A stretch of 64,000 nucleotides of DNA from Panicum virgatum (lineage: Eukaryota; Streptophyta; Magnoliopsida; Poales; Poaceae), in assembly GCF_016808335.1 (NCBI RefSeq), contig NC_053138.1:12021900-12085899 (forward strand), read 5' to 3'. Of this stretch, positions 24,378 through 39,523 are shown in pieces. The notes beneath the pieces are model-generated. The model ran no database searches and had not been told where the DNA came from. It worked only from the letters and a program-made list of their open reading frames with translations. Position numbers and translations under genes: made by a program. The stretch's first letter is position 1, and each line of letters opens with the position of its first letter.

Positions 24378-25678
24378 ATGGCTTGGAATGGCCGCTTCGG
24401 CGACGAGGAGGGGAGGGGCCTGGAGCTCAGCCTCGGCCTCCCGGGCTACTTCTCCAAGTCGCCAACCCACGCTGCAGGTTCGGTGTCCTGCCCTTTTCCT
24501 TCTTGCTCGTATCATCGTGTGGTTCTTTGCTTCGTCTGGAATAAGTGAGTCTCCCATCATCCCATGGTTTCAACGATCTGTGTCGGTTTCAGCTTTGGAG
24601 GAAAAGGGGAGCGCTGGCTCTGCTGCCGCCGCCACTGCTCGAGCGAAGGGAAGCAATGGCTTCAAGGCGAGGTAACCGCTGATGATCTTTCTCCTCACCT
24701 GCTTGCTCTGCTTTTTGGTTGCTCGTTTCATCAGGCATTTGTGCCTGAAGGCCGAAGCCTAGAGTAAAATTCTCACCTTTGCAACTTGACACGATTCTTT
24801 TTGTATGCCTTTTTTTTTCGTTTCTTCTGTTTTTATGGTGCGCCATCTTCTTCTAAATCACCTGAATTCTGCAGTCCGGCGGCAGCTGCTCCGGTCGTCG
24901 GATGGCCGCCGGTGCGCGCATTCCGGCGGAACCTCGCCTCGTGGTCCTCCAAGCCGCCGTCCCACGAGCCATCAAGCCAGAGGGGCAGTGATCCCACGGG
25001 CGCCGGCAAGGCCGTTGAGGCCGGCAAGAAGGGGCTCTTCGTGAAGATCAACATGGACGGCGTCCCCATCGGCCGGAAGGTCGACCTCAGGGCGCACGCC
25101 GGCTACGACACGCTCTCCGCCGCCGTCGACCACCTCTTCCGCGGCCTCCTCGCCGGTACGTGTACTCCGGTTCTGGAAATGGTGCGAATGTGTGTGTGAT
25201 CTCTGTCTCTCTGATTCTGGTGTCTGTCTCTTCAAGAAGACAAACCTCTGAACTTACAATCTCTGGTTGCTCTGCTAGCTCAAACATCAGGAGGGGAGCA
25301 GGAGGTGATCACCGGGGTCCTGAACGGCAGCGGCGAGTACACGCTGGTCTACGAGGACGAGGAGGGCGACCAGATGCTAGTCGGAGACGTGCCATGGGAG
25401 TGAGTTCTGTCAATCTTTTCGTCCCCGTCACACAATTTTCTGAATCTCTGCTGACCAACGGCTTTGCTTTCAGGATGTTCACCAGCACGGCGAGGCGTCT
25501 GCGCGTGCTGAGGAGCTCCGATCTGAGCCCGTCTTCGGTCAGTCACACCTGCCGCGCTGAATCCATTTTGTGCTAGTGGATTGTATAGCCTGCCTGAAAA
25601 TGTTTTCAGACGCTGGTGTATGTTCTTGCTTTGCAGCTAAGAGCAGCTAGCAGGAAGAGAGCAGCAGCTGAGTGCTGA
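24378..25678 (+). CDS. IAA16: Aux/IAA transcriptional repressor (IAA16-like)
   Basis: Short-lived nuclear repressor of auxin response. It binds ARF transcription factors, recruits TOPLESS co-repressors and is degraded through TIR1/AFB when auxin is present. Six exons: 24378-24477, 24593-24671, 24875-25155, 25279-25399, 25474-25537 and 25637-25678, all GT-AG and phase-consistent, giving 228 residues. Domain I is the EAR motif LELSLGL at 15-21. Domain II is the intact degron VVGWPPVR at 67-74. Domain III starts near 111 with the PB1 lysine in FVKINMDG. Domain IV includes YEDEEGDQMLVGDVPW at 178-193. A basic SRKR near the C-terminus may aid nuclear import. The start is the first ATG after the TATA box and leads straight into domain I. 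It is tail-to-tail with the hexokinase. Family is certain; the IAA16 label rests on recalled synteny. Confidence 0.93.
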
Positions 25679-26807
25679 ACTGGTGGCTGAGTTGGAGTCT
25701 GAACTAAGTCTGAGCGTCTTTTCCCCTAGCCATCTGTGTAAATCTTCAAGTAGTTTCTTCTAGTATCATATTCGTAGTGTTTTGCCCATCATGCTACAGA
25801 AGCAAGAACCAAGAGTTGATCGGTGCTGTTAGAATCATGTGATGCTAGGACCTGTATCAGAACCTTTTTTTTTAAGGGAAGTTTGGCTGTGCTCTCAAGG
25901 GAGGTGTGTCTGTTCATCATCTTGTCTGAAATTTTTGAAGTGAGGTGTCGGGGACTCTTGGTGCTGCACACATGAGCTAACTCTTGTTTTTCATTCACGA
26001 TGATCCAACTTTGATAGGTTAAGCTCCACACGAAAATTTAAACGAGTGTAATCAGTTGAAATAATTTCTCCTGAGTCGTGACTTTCGTCAGGTTAAGGTG
26101 CAGGCTGTCCCGCTGATTTGCTGTTAGAGCCTTGGAGAGGTAAAAAAAATAGAAAAAGAGGTTGTCAAGTGAAGGCTCTCCTGTTCTTTTGCAGCTTGGT
26201 CCTTGGAGAGTGAAAAGAGTGAAAAAAAAGAAGCAAAAAAGAGCGCTTGTCAGACAACCCTGTGGGCCACCTCAACCGGACAGGCCGGTCAAGAACGATC
26301 CTCTACAAGCTCCGAAGGGGCAGCAGCCCAAATCCGTCGCCGCTAATCACGCTCTGGCCCCACAGGTCATGCGTCATCAACCAAGCTTGAGTGTTTGCCT
26401 CCTTATTAGTCAAGGATGAAGCGGTACGATCCTATAGAACAGATCCTGTTCAAGTAAGGTCGTGCCACACCTCGCGAGACTCCGCCTTATAAGCTGGCTG
26501 CGAGCGGCCTGCGCTTCCGAGGTGGTACTATCTCTCGCGACGCGCGGGGGCTGCGGGTTCTCTCGCTCAAGTCATCAATTGGCGAATTCTTGTTCTGGGC
26601 CGCGACCCATCCTCCCACGGAAGGCCAAGATTTCTGAAACATGGAACCAGGCCTGAACAACAAGCACGGGAAGACACTTCTGCATTCCGTTTTGAACATT
26701 CGTTTGGCAGAATCCAAACAAACTTTGCTCGAAAACATACGAATTCGCTACAAATACATCGTGAGTGCCAGAGGAGGAGCCTGGGACTTGCACAGTGGCG
26801 CGGCCGT
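25679..26807. other. Intergenic region between convergent genes
   Basis: It holds the 3' ends of the Aux/IAA and hexokinase transcripts. A partial duplication of CCTTGGAGAG plus an A-rich tract occurs near 26130-26230. No ORF with recognisable protein features. Confidence 0.5.
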
Positions 26808-29777
<2,970 letters not shown>

Positions 29778-30022
29778 CTTCGGTCGACTCCACGCGCCGA
29801 TCAACCGGGGCCGACCACCGAACGCGCGCGCCCCTACTCAGCAACCGGCGACCGCGGCTGGCAGGAATAAGCTACCCAAAGCTGCGATCTTGCGGCGTGA
29901 GAACTTGAAGAAGCCGAGGAACAGAGAGGAGGAAAAATCTTGGAGTATGCACTTGTGGATTTTCGGAGGCTTGGTGCGCAATCCGTGGAGGAGGATTTGG
30001 GTTGTGGCCGCGGCCCGCGAGG

Positions 30023-30032
30023 TTTATTTATA
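30023..30032 (-). promoter_or_regulatory. TATA box of the hexokinase gene
   Basis: On the minus strand, GGCTATAAATAAACC lies about 245 bp upstream of the start codon, placing transcription start near 30000. No other TATA-like site is better placed. Confidence 0.65.
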
Positions 30033-31471
30033 GCCTCCGCCCGCGCGCGCGCTGGCGAGGGAAGAAGATAGCGCGAGAGCGAGACGGACGGGGACGAGCT
30101 GGCTCCGCCTCGCCGGATCTGACTGCAAGGGGGCCGAGTCGGACTCGCCGCGGCGGGTGGAGTAGATTTGTTTACCGGATAATTACTGTCGGTTACCGGA
30201 ATTAATTATCCTTTGCTGGATAATAGTAAAAGGGTGCGGGAGGAGGAGGCGGCGGCGCGACGCCTTGCCAAGAGCGCTGCTTTGAATTCTCCTCCTCCCT
30301 CCGGCCAGGCCATTGCCCACGGGAAGCGCGTGTGATCCAAAGGGTTTGCTTGGCTTTGACCGAGGAGGGCTGGGACTCGCGGCCAGCATCTTTTTTTCGT
30401 AACTCCCGACTTGCGGCCCACGAGTAATAATCTCGGTAACAAAGTCATCGATAAACACTGTGTTCGGATGCAACTAGCAAGTAGTATTTTCCTCTTACAC
30501 TAAATCAGTATTAGCTACCAGTCACAACTAGCCAGTAGTATTTTCTCTTACAATAAATTAGTTATCGTTAGATTTTTATTTATTTTTTTTTGTGGGGGGA
30601 GAACTAACACCCATCGTGAACATACATTTGGTAATCGACGTGTGAAGAAATTGCTTTATACTACGAAATTCTTCCATCGTTAGTTCCCGTGTAAATGACA
30701 CCTTCCATCCTCGTCCACTTGAGCATTGCTGCATTCTCCGACATAGTAGGTCAGTCGAAAAAACTTGCGTGCTCCAACGAGCAGGAGAAATTCGTTTACG
30801 CAGTGATGAAACCGAAACATCAACGCAATTAAGGAGACCAAAAATCTCTGAAAAATTGCCGTTTCCCCAGGATTTCGTCTGGTCTGCAACGTAAGCCAGA
30901 ACTCTCTACGGCAGCGAAGGGCAGGCAGGCAGCTAGTCTCTTGCGAATTTTCAGGTGGCGGCAGGGGAGGCGAATGCCGTTTGCTCCTGCGGTCAAAGGT
31001 TTGACCTGGCGGACAGCTGGTTTGGGGAGGGATAGGCAGTTTGACACCTCACTCTGACGTGGCTGACAAGCCCCTCCAACGGGGATGAGATCAGGCCAGA
31101 CCAATGCCAGGTGGTGGGCCCGCCCGCCGCTTCTGCAGATAATCCGTGGGTGCGCGTTTGCGATTGGTAGGGTTTTTTCTTCTCTGCAAACTGTAATGGC
31201 TTCATTTTAGGCTTGTTTAATTGCAAAATTCAAAATTTCAAATCTATCACATTGAATCAGAATTTTATATGCATGGAGTATTAAAACTAGATCAGGTGCT
31301 ATCCGAAGAGACACAAATTGGACGAGGCAAACTTGTCGTGGATAGTGCAGATCATTGTTTGAAGATTGATGGATGGATCCGCCAAAGTAGATAAAGCATC
31401 CGGTGGACCAAATAGCTGGGGGCTATGGGGTTCTACCTATGCCTGCTTAGACGACCGAACTTGTAGTTAGA
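30033..31471. other. Hexokinase upstream region
   Basis: GC-rich close to the promoter, AT-rich beyond 30400. AACTAGC.AGTAGTATTTTC.TCTTACA occurs twice (near 30473 and 30528), a short direct duplication. No gene recognised. Confidence 0.4.
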
Positions 31472-32010
31472 GTGTGTTTAGTTGGTGAAAAATTATTGAT
31501 TTTGGCACTGTAGCATATTTCGTTGTTATTTAACAAATAATGTCGAATGTGGATGCGCTCGTAGTGCAACGGCAGCGCCTCCCGTTATGGAGCGTGCCCG
31601 CCGATCCCCGATCGGGGACTACCTGCGTGCCGCACCGGGATTTATTCCCAGGCAGGTTCTTTGGTGGCCTTCCTCCGACCGTGCTTCGGCACATGATCAG
31701 CCATCTTCGGAGGATAGGTTGTAGTAGGTCTTAGCTTGCTTGTAGGGAGGTGTTGCGTGTGGTGTGAGTAGGTGTGTAGTGTGCGTCTACTTGTGAGTTC
31801 ACATACTACAACTTGTACTCTAGCTTAGGGCCCTAAAAAAATAAATAGTGTCCAATCATTGACTAATTAGGCTTAAAAGATTCATCTCGTGCTAATCAGT
31901 TGGACTGTGTAATTAGTTATTTTTTTTCAACTCTATTTAATGCTTTATGTATGTGTTCAAAGATTCGATGTGACGAGTATTGTAGGAAATTTTTTGAGAA
32001 CTAGTCAGGA
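31472..32010. mobile_element. MITE with GTTTAGTT end, interrupted by a SINE
   Basis: The left end GTGTGTTTAGTTGG and internal words such as CTAATTAGGCTTAAAAGATTCATCTCG match the pattern of the better-preserved copies at 51850 and 61167. The right end is decayed (GAGAACTAGTCAGG). The SINE at 31545-31842 splits it. Superfamily is uncertain (PIF/Harbinger likely). Confidence 0.55.
31545..31842 (+). mobile_element. tRNA-derived SINE-like retroposon
   Basis: A 298 bp insert flanked by ten-base duplications AAATAATGTC (31535-31544) and AAATAGTGTC (31843-31852). It starts with GTAGTGCAACGGCAGCG (31561-31577), resembling a tRNA-type polymerase III box A. It ends in an A-rich tail after GGGCCC. Box B is not clear. 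Insertion in a MITE with target duplication supports retroposition. I cannot assign the family with certainty. Confidence 0.6.
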
Positions 32011-32909
32011 CTTTAGCAGCCTGCCTTGTACCTGATCGACTATCTGCTGCCTTTCAAGCAAAAAAGGCAACAAAAAAATGCTCAAAAGGCTTCTGCATAT
32101 CTAATGACTTTCACTGTTCAACACAAAAAAATATCAGAATGACTCCTGCAGTCGTGCGGCTGCTAACTTCAAATATTGCTCGAAAATGATGGCTCGCTTT
32201 TGTTTCTGTACTTTCTTGCTTTTTTTGTTTCTGTTTTGGAGCGGACTCTAATTATTTTTCCCTTTGGCACCGAAATTCAAATTGGGGAAGCTGCGACGAT
32301 GCCGCGACTATCAAGACTAGCACCGTTTCTTGTAGTCGCTATTGTCTTTTGGCATCACGTCAAGGCGCCACTGTGACTCGCTCCGAGTGCTGTACCATCA
32401 TGTGAAATGAGGATAATAACTAAGGCCCAATAATATCTTTCTACGAAATCATTTGACTCATACCGTCGTACATTTCCAACTGAGCTTAATATTTCTATAA
32501 ATGATTATTTTATTACAGTAATAATGAACTCGGATTGAGTTGTATGTTATGATACTACACGTTTATGGAACTGAGCGCAATAACAGAATTTTCAGGCATG
32601 AGGAGGTTACGGTTACTCACTTCATTGCGGCTATCAAGGAGGACTCTCGTTTATGGGTGTTTGCCGGAGCAAAGGATCTCGGCTCTCTAGTTGATCTAGC
32701 CTCGCCTGAGTAGTAGCTGTATGTGTTGGGCCTTTCCAGCAACATGCCTGGGAAGGAAGTTGGCGCCTTGTAAACTCTCTCTCTGCTTATTAATGAATGC
32801 TTGACAAGTTGTTCAGATCTTTCAAAAAAGATACTACACGTAGATGTAGGTTTGGATCAAAACGTTATTTCATAACCATCTATCTCGTTGCTGTCATATG
32901 TAAATATAT
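32011..32909. other. Non-genic stretch
   Basis: AT-rich sequence with no recognisable gene. A short segment near 32580-32760 reads in part like a retrotransposon remnant, but no domain can be named. Confidence 0.35.
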
Positions 32910-32911
32910 TA

Positions 32912-33168
32912 CTCCCTCCTTCCCTGTTTATAAGGCATGGTGGAACATGACACGGTCTTCTAAACAACACTTTGACCATTTATTTATCATATATTATATC
33001 ACTTTTGATTATAAATTTATAATCATTGTAAAATATATTTGATTATGAATCCAATCATATGAAATTTGCATTATAAAAATAAAAATTTAATAGTCAAATT
33101 ATTGGTCAAAGATGACAAGGTTTGAATCTTGATATACGTGTATGCCTTATAAACAGGGAAGGAGGGAG
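32912..33168. mobile_element. Stowaway MITE
   Basis: 257 bp, ends CTCCCTCCTTCCCTGTTTATA and its inverted match TATAAACAGGGAAGGAGGGAG, flanked by TA. AT-rich interior with hairpin potential. No coding capacity. Confidence 0.92.
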
Positions 33169-33779
33169 TATGATGTAACATTCTTTGGAAAAGTTACATG
33201 TGGAAGACCACCAAAGTGATCAAAATGACATTATTCCTAATGTGCTGACGGAGAGTGCTAAGTTTGTAGTAGATACAACCAAGTCCAAACAAACGCATGT
33301 CGTCACACTGTTTGACAATTTGCAATAATCCGAAGATATTAGAAGCGGCCTAGTCGACTAAAGTTTCAGTCTCATTATTTTGGGGGTTAATCTGAGTGGG
33401 TTGGTGGATTGAAAGTGACGTGGCTGCTCACTAAACCTCCAATAGCAGCCTCACTGGACATCTTTAAGCAAAAAGGAAAAAGAGACTGCTCTGAAGACTT
33501 TTGGTGTATTGCCTTTCTCGGCGGCTGCTAAGTAGTTTAAAGGTGCTGTGACGCAAAAAAAAGGAAAAAAAGATGATATATATTTATTTTGGATGCATCA
33601 CCGCCATGATGCGAAGAGCCGAAGAGGGGAGCAACTATACATCGCTTCAGGCGATACAATCCCGTTTTATCATCTGAATGCGCGCAATTCAATTAGCAAA
33701 TGGGCTTGTTAGGTACGGCCCACTATTTATTATTGCAAGGAGAGAAAGTATATATGCATGCGTGCAGAAACGACAAAAC

Positions 33780-34745
33780 AATCACATCACCCACGTGCAA
33801 ACAAGTTTGAGACAAAAAAATCCGTAAATCCCACAACAAATATCCAAATTAAATTCTGATTGCAACATTGTATTTTTTGCATCAAGATCTTCAAAACAAG
33901 ACCACACTTGACTATATTTGGAGAATTTTATTTTTCTTTGTATTTTTTTATAAAACTTGAACGTATGGACTTTTGCGAACAAATGCATATCTCTTTGCGA
34001 ACAAAATATTAAACCCAATGAATAAATAATAGTAGAATGCGAACAAAATCTGAATATCGCGAACAAAAATTTGGCGCATGAATGTTGTCAGCTAAATAAA
34101 TAGAAGAGAGGTTCTGCTCATGCATATAAAAAAATACAACGAAGATGACTTCATCCATATACATGCAGTTCTAAAGCTAATAAACTTGTAACTATTAAAC
34201 GTGCATCCAAATTAAAAGCATTCGCGCTAGTCAAGTAATATTTTAAAAACACAGATAAATTGCCAGCTAAATAGGAAAGATAATATGCCCATGCATGAAG
34301 ATATAGATAAAATATTGACATCACCCACATGCATGCAAATACAAAACTAAAATATTGTAACTATAAAACCGAGCATGCAAATTAAATTTCTATTGTACCA
34401 TTATCTTTCTTATGATAAAATCTTCAAAACAAGATCATACTTGCCTATATTTACAAGATATTTTTTTAATATATTATTAATACTAAATAATAAATTTTAA
34501 ATAATATAAACAAATATTTTAACAATACGTACAAATAATTATTCTTACGAACAAAAGATTAAATGTCACAAACAAATAATAATGTAGAACGAAAAAAAAT
34601 AGTAAACAATGCGAACATTTGATTGTATAGGATGAATAATAGAAAAAAAATTCTCGAACAAATGACTCAACATCACAAAATAATTTAATCTACAAAGCGA
34701 ACAAATAATTTAGCATTGCGAACAAATTAGTTACACACAGACATA
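33780..34745. repeat. AT-rich tandem repeat block with dispersed GCGAACAAA motif
   Basis: Two diverged units about 530 bp apart (around 33786-33945 and 34312-34465) share CATCACCCAC.TGCA, an AAATTAAAT segment and ATCTTCAAAACAAGA.CA.ACTTG.CTATATTT. Between and after them GCGAACAAA or close variants (CGAACAAA, GCGAACATT) recurs about ten times at irregular spacing. The block is non-coding. I do not recognise the family. Confidence 0.5.
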
Positions 34746-34873
34746 AAAAGATATATCCAGATTAAGAAATGTTCTTATAAGCATATATACACGTGTTAAA
34801 TAAGTTGATAAAAATAAATTATAAAAAGCCTCTACACAACACGTCCAGACTCCACACCTTGCATAGATTCATA

Positions 34874-35020
34874 CTCCCTACGTTCCAAATTGTAGGTCGT
34901 TTTGGCAAATCTAGATGCATAGATTTTGCTATGCACCTAGATATATATTATGTCTAGATACATAACACAAACTATGTATCTAAATTTGCCAAAATGACCT
35001 ACAATTTGGAACGGAGGGAG
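34874..35020. mobile_element. Stowaway MITE
   Basis: 147 bp, left CTCCCTACGTTCCAAATTG, right its inverted match ending GGAACGGAGGGAG, flanked by TA (34872-34873 and 35021-35022). Almost the entire element is an inverted repeat around a central AGATATATATTATGTCTAGA region. Confidence 0.92.
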
Positions 35021-35022
35021 TA

Positions 35023-38000
35023 GTTGACAAGTTAGTTAAACAAAATATGAAAGAAAAATAAAAAGGAAGAAAAAATTGAAAAGTTAGTATTACTGAAATG
35101 AAGAGAAAATGAAAATTAAAGAAAAGTATATTATGACTCATTTGGGTCACAAACAAATAATCTGCATGTGAAATGAAATATACAAAGAAATAACAAATTT
35201 ATAAAAAAATTATACCAAAAAATATAGGAAAGACTTATAATATATCATATGCAGAATTGGAACAATCAAATATACCATTGTACTTTTGATAATCTAAATA
35301 TACTTTCAATCATTGCATATATTCAATATACTATAAAAGAATAAATTTTATATTAGCAATAATCTCCTATATCATAAAAATTCATAGATTTTACTAACAA
35401 AATGCTAAATTTCTTACTTTATCATGGACTATGAAATAGAGAAAAAAACATCTACAAAGTTGAGAAGAAAAATTAAATAAGTAATAAGAGAAAAAATAGT
35501 ATAAAAGATTAACAAAATAAAAAGAAAAGACAAGTAATGGAAGGAAACAAAACCGGCGACGAGAGGAAAAGGAGCTAAAAGAATGTGAAAGAAAAAGAAA
35601 CAAGTAACATGAATACCAATGCAAGTCAAAAGAAAAAGAAATAAAAAAGAAACAGGAGAACATGGTGTGTCGAGCCCTTCATTTCCATCAAATCAATCTT
35701 CTCATGTGCAGTCCTAGGCTCAAACTATAATTAATGGCACAACATGGATTCAAGTGCCAGCAGACCAATAAACCGAGCTGACATCTTATTGGGCTGCGAA
35801 AATCAGCGTTAGAACGGAAAAAGATATAACATTAGGCCCAATTCACGTCTCTAGCTTACCTGGAATTCTTCAGGCGATGGATCGAGAATTTGTAGCCCGA
35901 GCGATATATAGCTGTGGCGGGCGAAGAGACTGTTTATCAAGGACGGACCCGTCCTGGCGGGCCGCCGCACACATAAGAAGATGGACTGGAAAGGAAGCCT
36001 TATTATTTGGGCCTATGGCGATAGTAGCCCAAGAATGATTTATGGGCCTAAAAAAAATAAGCTAAGTACATGTGGGTATGCCGAAAAATAAAAGTTCGAC
36101 AAATATGTACTGAACACATGTTCTAAAACTTTGCCGAAAAATAAAAGTTCGACAAATGGCAAAGTAACTGAGAAAAAAATAAAAAATAAGCGTGCATGAA
36201 TGGGGTAAAATAGGAGGCCATCAGCAGGGAGCACCCATCATTTCGCTAAACGCAGGACGTCAAGGGCTCAAGGCCCATGGGCCGAGGCGCATGTTCTGAA
36301 AAATTGTATTCGTCACTTCGCTGAACAGGAGACGTCAAGGACTCGAGAGCTCGAATCATGATTTTCTGAAAAACTGGAAGAGTTTAAAACGCGAAACAAA
36401 TCTTCGGAAATCACTTGTACCGCAAGCAATCACTGTCAGTTCGAAACGACCATCATAAACCATGATCAAGATCAAGGGAAACCAGAGGCACTTTACTTTC
36501 GGCCTTCGGGCCTCAGCCTGCTTCCCCGGCCCGGCCTGTTGGGTCACGTGGCGGCACAATAATGCCCGGCCTGCATCCCCTGGCATGTCCTGCCGTCCTG
36601 GCAAGTACGATCTCCTTTTCCGGCCCTCCGGAGGCGCGGGTGGTGCTTGCTCTGCGACTGCGAGCGTGCGCAGCGGCGGCGGCGGCGTGGGTGCACGGCC
36701 GGCCGGCCGGGGCACGCGCGCGACGAGCCCGGCCCCCGGCGCGGCGTGCCTGCAGGGCCGGCGAAGCCACGCGCGATATGATGATTGGTCCGGACGCGGC
36801 CTCCTCATTGTGCCGCGCACGACCGGCGCACGGCCGGGCACGGGGCAGGGGACACCGCGACGTGTTCCGGCCAGGGCCAGGCCGCCTGGTCGACCACGGA
36901 GCGGCCGTCGAGCAGAGCTCGAGTTCTCGCACGGCCTCCGAGGCAGCCGCGGCCGGGCGAAAGGCGTGCTCATTGATCGGCACTGCAGCCTGCAGGCACG
37001 TCCCATGAACGTGTCCCGGGTGCCTTTGATCAGTGAGTGAGTGGATCACTGGATCCTGATGAAACGGCTCCGGAGCACGGTGCTTGGGCAGCTGGCCTCG
37101 TGCACGAGGTTGAAGCTACATTGAACCTACCAGGCGTGAAATGCATTTTGTTTTTTTTACAGAGAGGAGAAAACCCAATGCGGAAACAGGGCAAACCAAC
37201 GGGAAACCACAAATCGAGAAAGGAGAAGATAGACCGGCGGCGGAGGCGGCAGCATGACTGCATGAGGCCGTATGAACAGGCACCGGCGTGGCGACGTCAT
37301 CGGCGGGCGAAACGTGTCGACCCCTGCGGGCAGGCCCTGCAGGAGCTGGTCGTGGTACGACGACGGGCGCAAATGACCGTCGTACCCTCGGCACCACGCG
37401 CCGGCGGGCTCTGGTGTCGCTGTTTGAATCCCGCGGCCCGAGGCAGGCAGCGCCGCGCGGTCTTGGGGCCCCGCGCCCGCGGGACGTGGTGGCAGTGCCC
37501 CTCCCCTCCAGGGGAATAAAACCGACCATGAAGTCACCTGACGTCGCCGGAGAAGATTCCTTGATTCCTTCCGCGCTGCTCGCCTGCTCTCTCTCTCTCT
37601 CTCTCTCCCTCTCTCTCAAAACTGCGAGATCCGACGGACGTGGTTGCTGTCTGCGTGTCTCCCTCCAAATTTAAAAAAATATTCCAGGATCTTAGCTGCA
37701 GGAGGGCAGCCGGTCGGTGTCTGTATGGTGTGGGGTGCGCGCCCCGGCCGGCACCCGACCCGCGCGGCCCCAGGGAAGCCGTCGTGTCACACGGGAACGG
37801 GTAAACAAAAGGCAACGCCTCCCGCCTCGATCGGGTGCCCGGAGAGGAGATGGCTGACGCGATGGCGACGCTGGTGCCGGCAGGCGAGGTCACGTGCACG
37901 CACAGCTCTCGCGTAGTAGTAGTGTAGTACTCCGTATGTACGTACGCCTCGCCCGGCGGCGGCGCCGCCGCCGGGCGTTGTGGTTTCGAATGGTGGCGGC

Positions 38001-39521
38001 GAGGAGAGGGGGAGCGGGCCGTGCGGGGGCAGCAGGGTACATGCATGCGCGTGCTTGCTCCCGTGCGGTGCTTATTTACTACGGGCCTGGCCCGGCGGAA
38101 TGATTCGGGAGCCGTGCGTTCGTTCGGACGGTAGCACGGTGCGGCGTACCGCACGAACGCCTGCCCGCGCGCGAGTTTCTCCTCATTGTTTGCTCGTACA
38201 CTTGCATCGCAATTCGTACGTGCGGTTTGAATTTGTTACCGAGGCCGGCCGTCTCCATGCATGCGCCGCGCATTCGAATGCTTGGATCAATAATATAACC
38301 GTCACGTACGGACGTACCCAACCCAATCCTATCCATGATCCTACCGCATATGTATCGACCTATCCCCACCACCACCAGCTCCACTCCGTGCGCCGTACCA
38401 CATGCATGCGTGCGAGCTGGTCCAGACCGGTAAAAAAAAGATTAAAGGAAATCACCCTAGGCAATGAACACTACTAGTAGTACAAACTACGGAGTACTAG
38501 TACAAACTGTGTGGCAGGTACGGTGGTCCAGACGATTGTATCTCGCCACAGGCAGGTAGATGTATGCATGCGCGTCCGTCGACGACCCCGCATATTTCGG
38601 ACCACGGTTCGGAGAAAGGACGGAAAAGCCCCTGCGGTCCGAGTTCGGCCGCCGCTACCCTCTCGTGCTGTGGTTTCTTCCGCAATTCCGCGGCTAGGCC
38701 GCTGGGCGCGGCGCGGGCGTGCGTGCGGGTCACGGGCACGGCCACGGGAAAAAGGAGTCAAGCCCATCTGGCCGGAGGAGCTGGCCTGGGACCTGGAAAG
38801 CTGCGCGTGGCCAGCTGCCGTCCGCCGCGTCACCGGCCGGGGCGGCGCGCCGGCGACCCGGCCCGTCGGGCGGCGGCCAACCCACCCACGGGTCCCGCAT
38901 GGGTTAGCTGGCTGGCGGATCGGAGCAACTGCTTTTACGGCGACGCGTGATGATGACCACGGTGGTCGACGTCGAATGATTGCGCTTGCAGCTCCGCTTT
39001 GCGCCGGCGGGGATGTAGGCTGTCTCGGTTGGAGGGGTCGCGTTCACGCGCCTCGGCAACCGGCGTCGTTCTTGCGGACACTGGACCGGTGGCCGGTGGG
39101 TGGGCTCGAGACGATGCAATGCTGTCGCTTCGTATAATCCGCATCACCGCAAGTACAGTGCGGTCTACGGCTTGCTACCGATGATGGGGTGTGTGCGTCC
39201 ACGTACGTGGCGCTAATCGCCTCGTGCCGACGAATTCGTTCGCACGGTAGATCGATATGGCCGTCGGCCATACTGCCTTCACCGTCACGCACAAGTCTCG
39301 AACAGCAGGCATCGAGTGTTGGACAAGCCCAAGTGGCAGTCGGTTCGTTCGGTTACCGCCGGATAAACTTCTGAGTGGGGAAGACAGATCGATCACTCAA
39401 GTGTGCTTCAGCAAAGGTAGTAGATCACTCATGTTTATTGACGCAAAAGGTAGCAAATCCACTACAAGAGTGACAGCCCCCTTGATTGAAACAGGTTTCT
39501 ATTTTAAAATAGCAAACAATC
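35023..39521. other. Non-genic stretch between hexokinase and the copia element
   Basis: 35030-35700 is AT-rich. Near 36079 and 36133 a ~25 bp word GCCGAAAAATAAAAGTTCG recurs directly. 36460-37560 is GC-rich with overlapping open frames on both strands and no recognisable domain. A (CT)n tract lies at about 37588-37617. A perfect 28 bp palindrome of GCCGCC type is at 37950-37977. 38500-39150 is again GC-rich without a supportable gene. Confidence 0.4.
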
Positions 39522-39523
39522 TA

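Noticed and set aside
33780..34745. GCGAACAAA repeats considered as a CRISPR-like array
   Set aside because: Spacing is irregular, the motif is only nine bases and degenerate, and the DNA is a plant nuclear genome.
36356..37006. 216-codon minus-strand ORF and its overlapping counterparts
   Set aside because: GC-rich, Arg/Pro/Ala-rich, mirrored by equally long ORFs on the other strand, with no domain or splice support.
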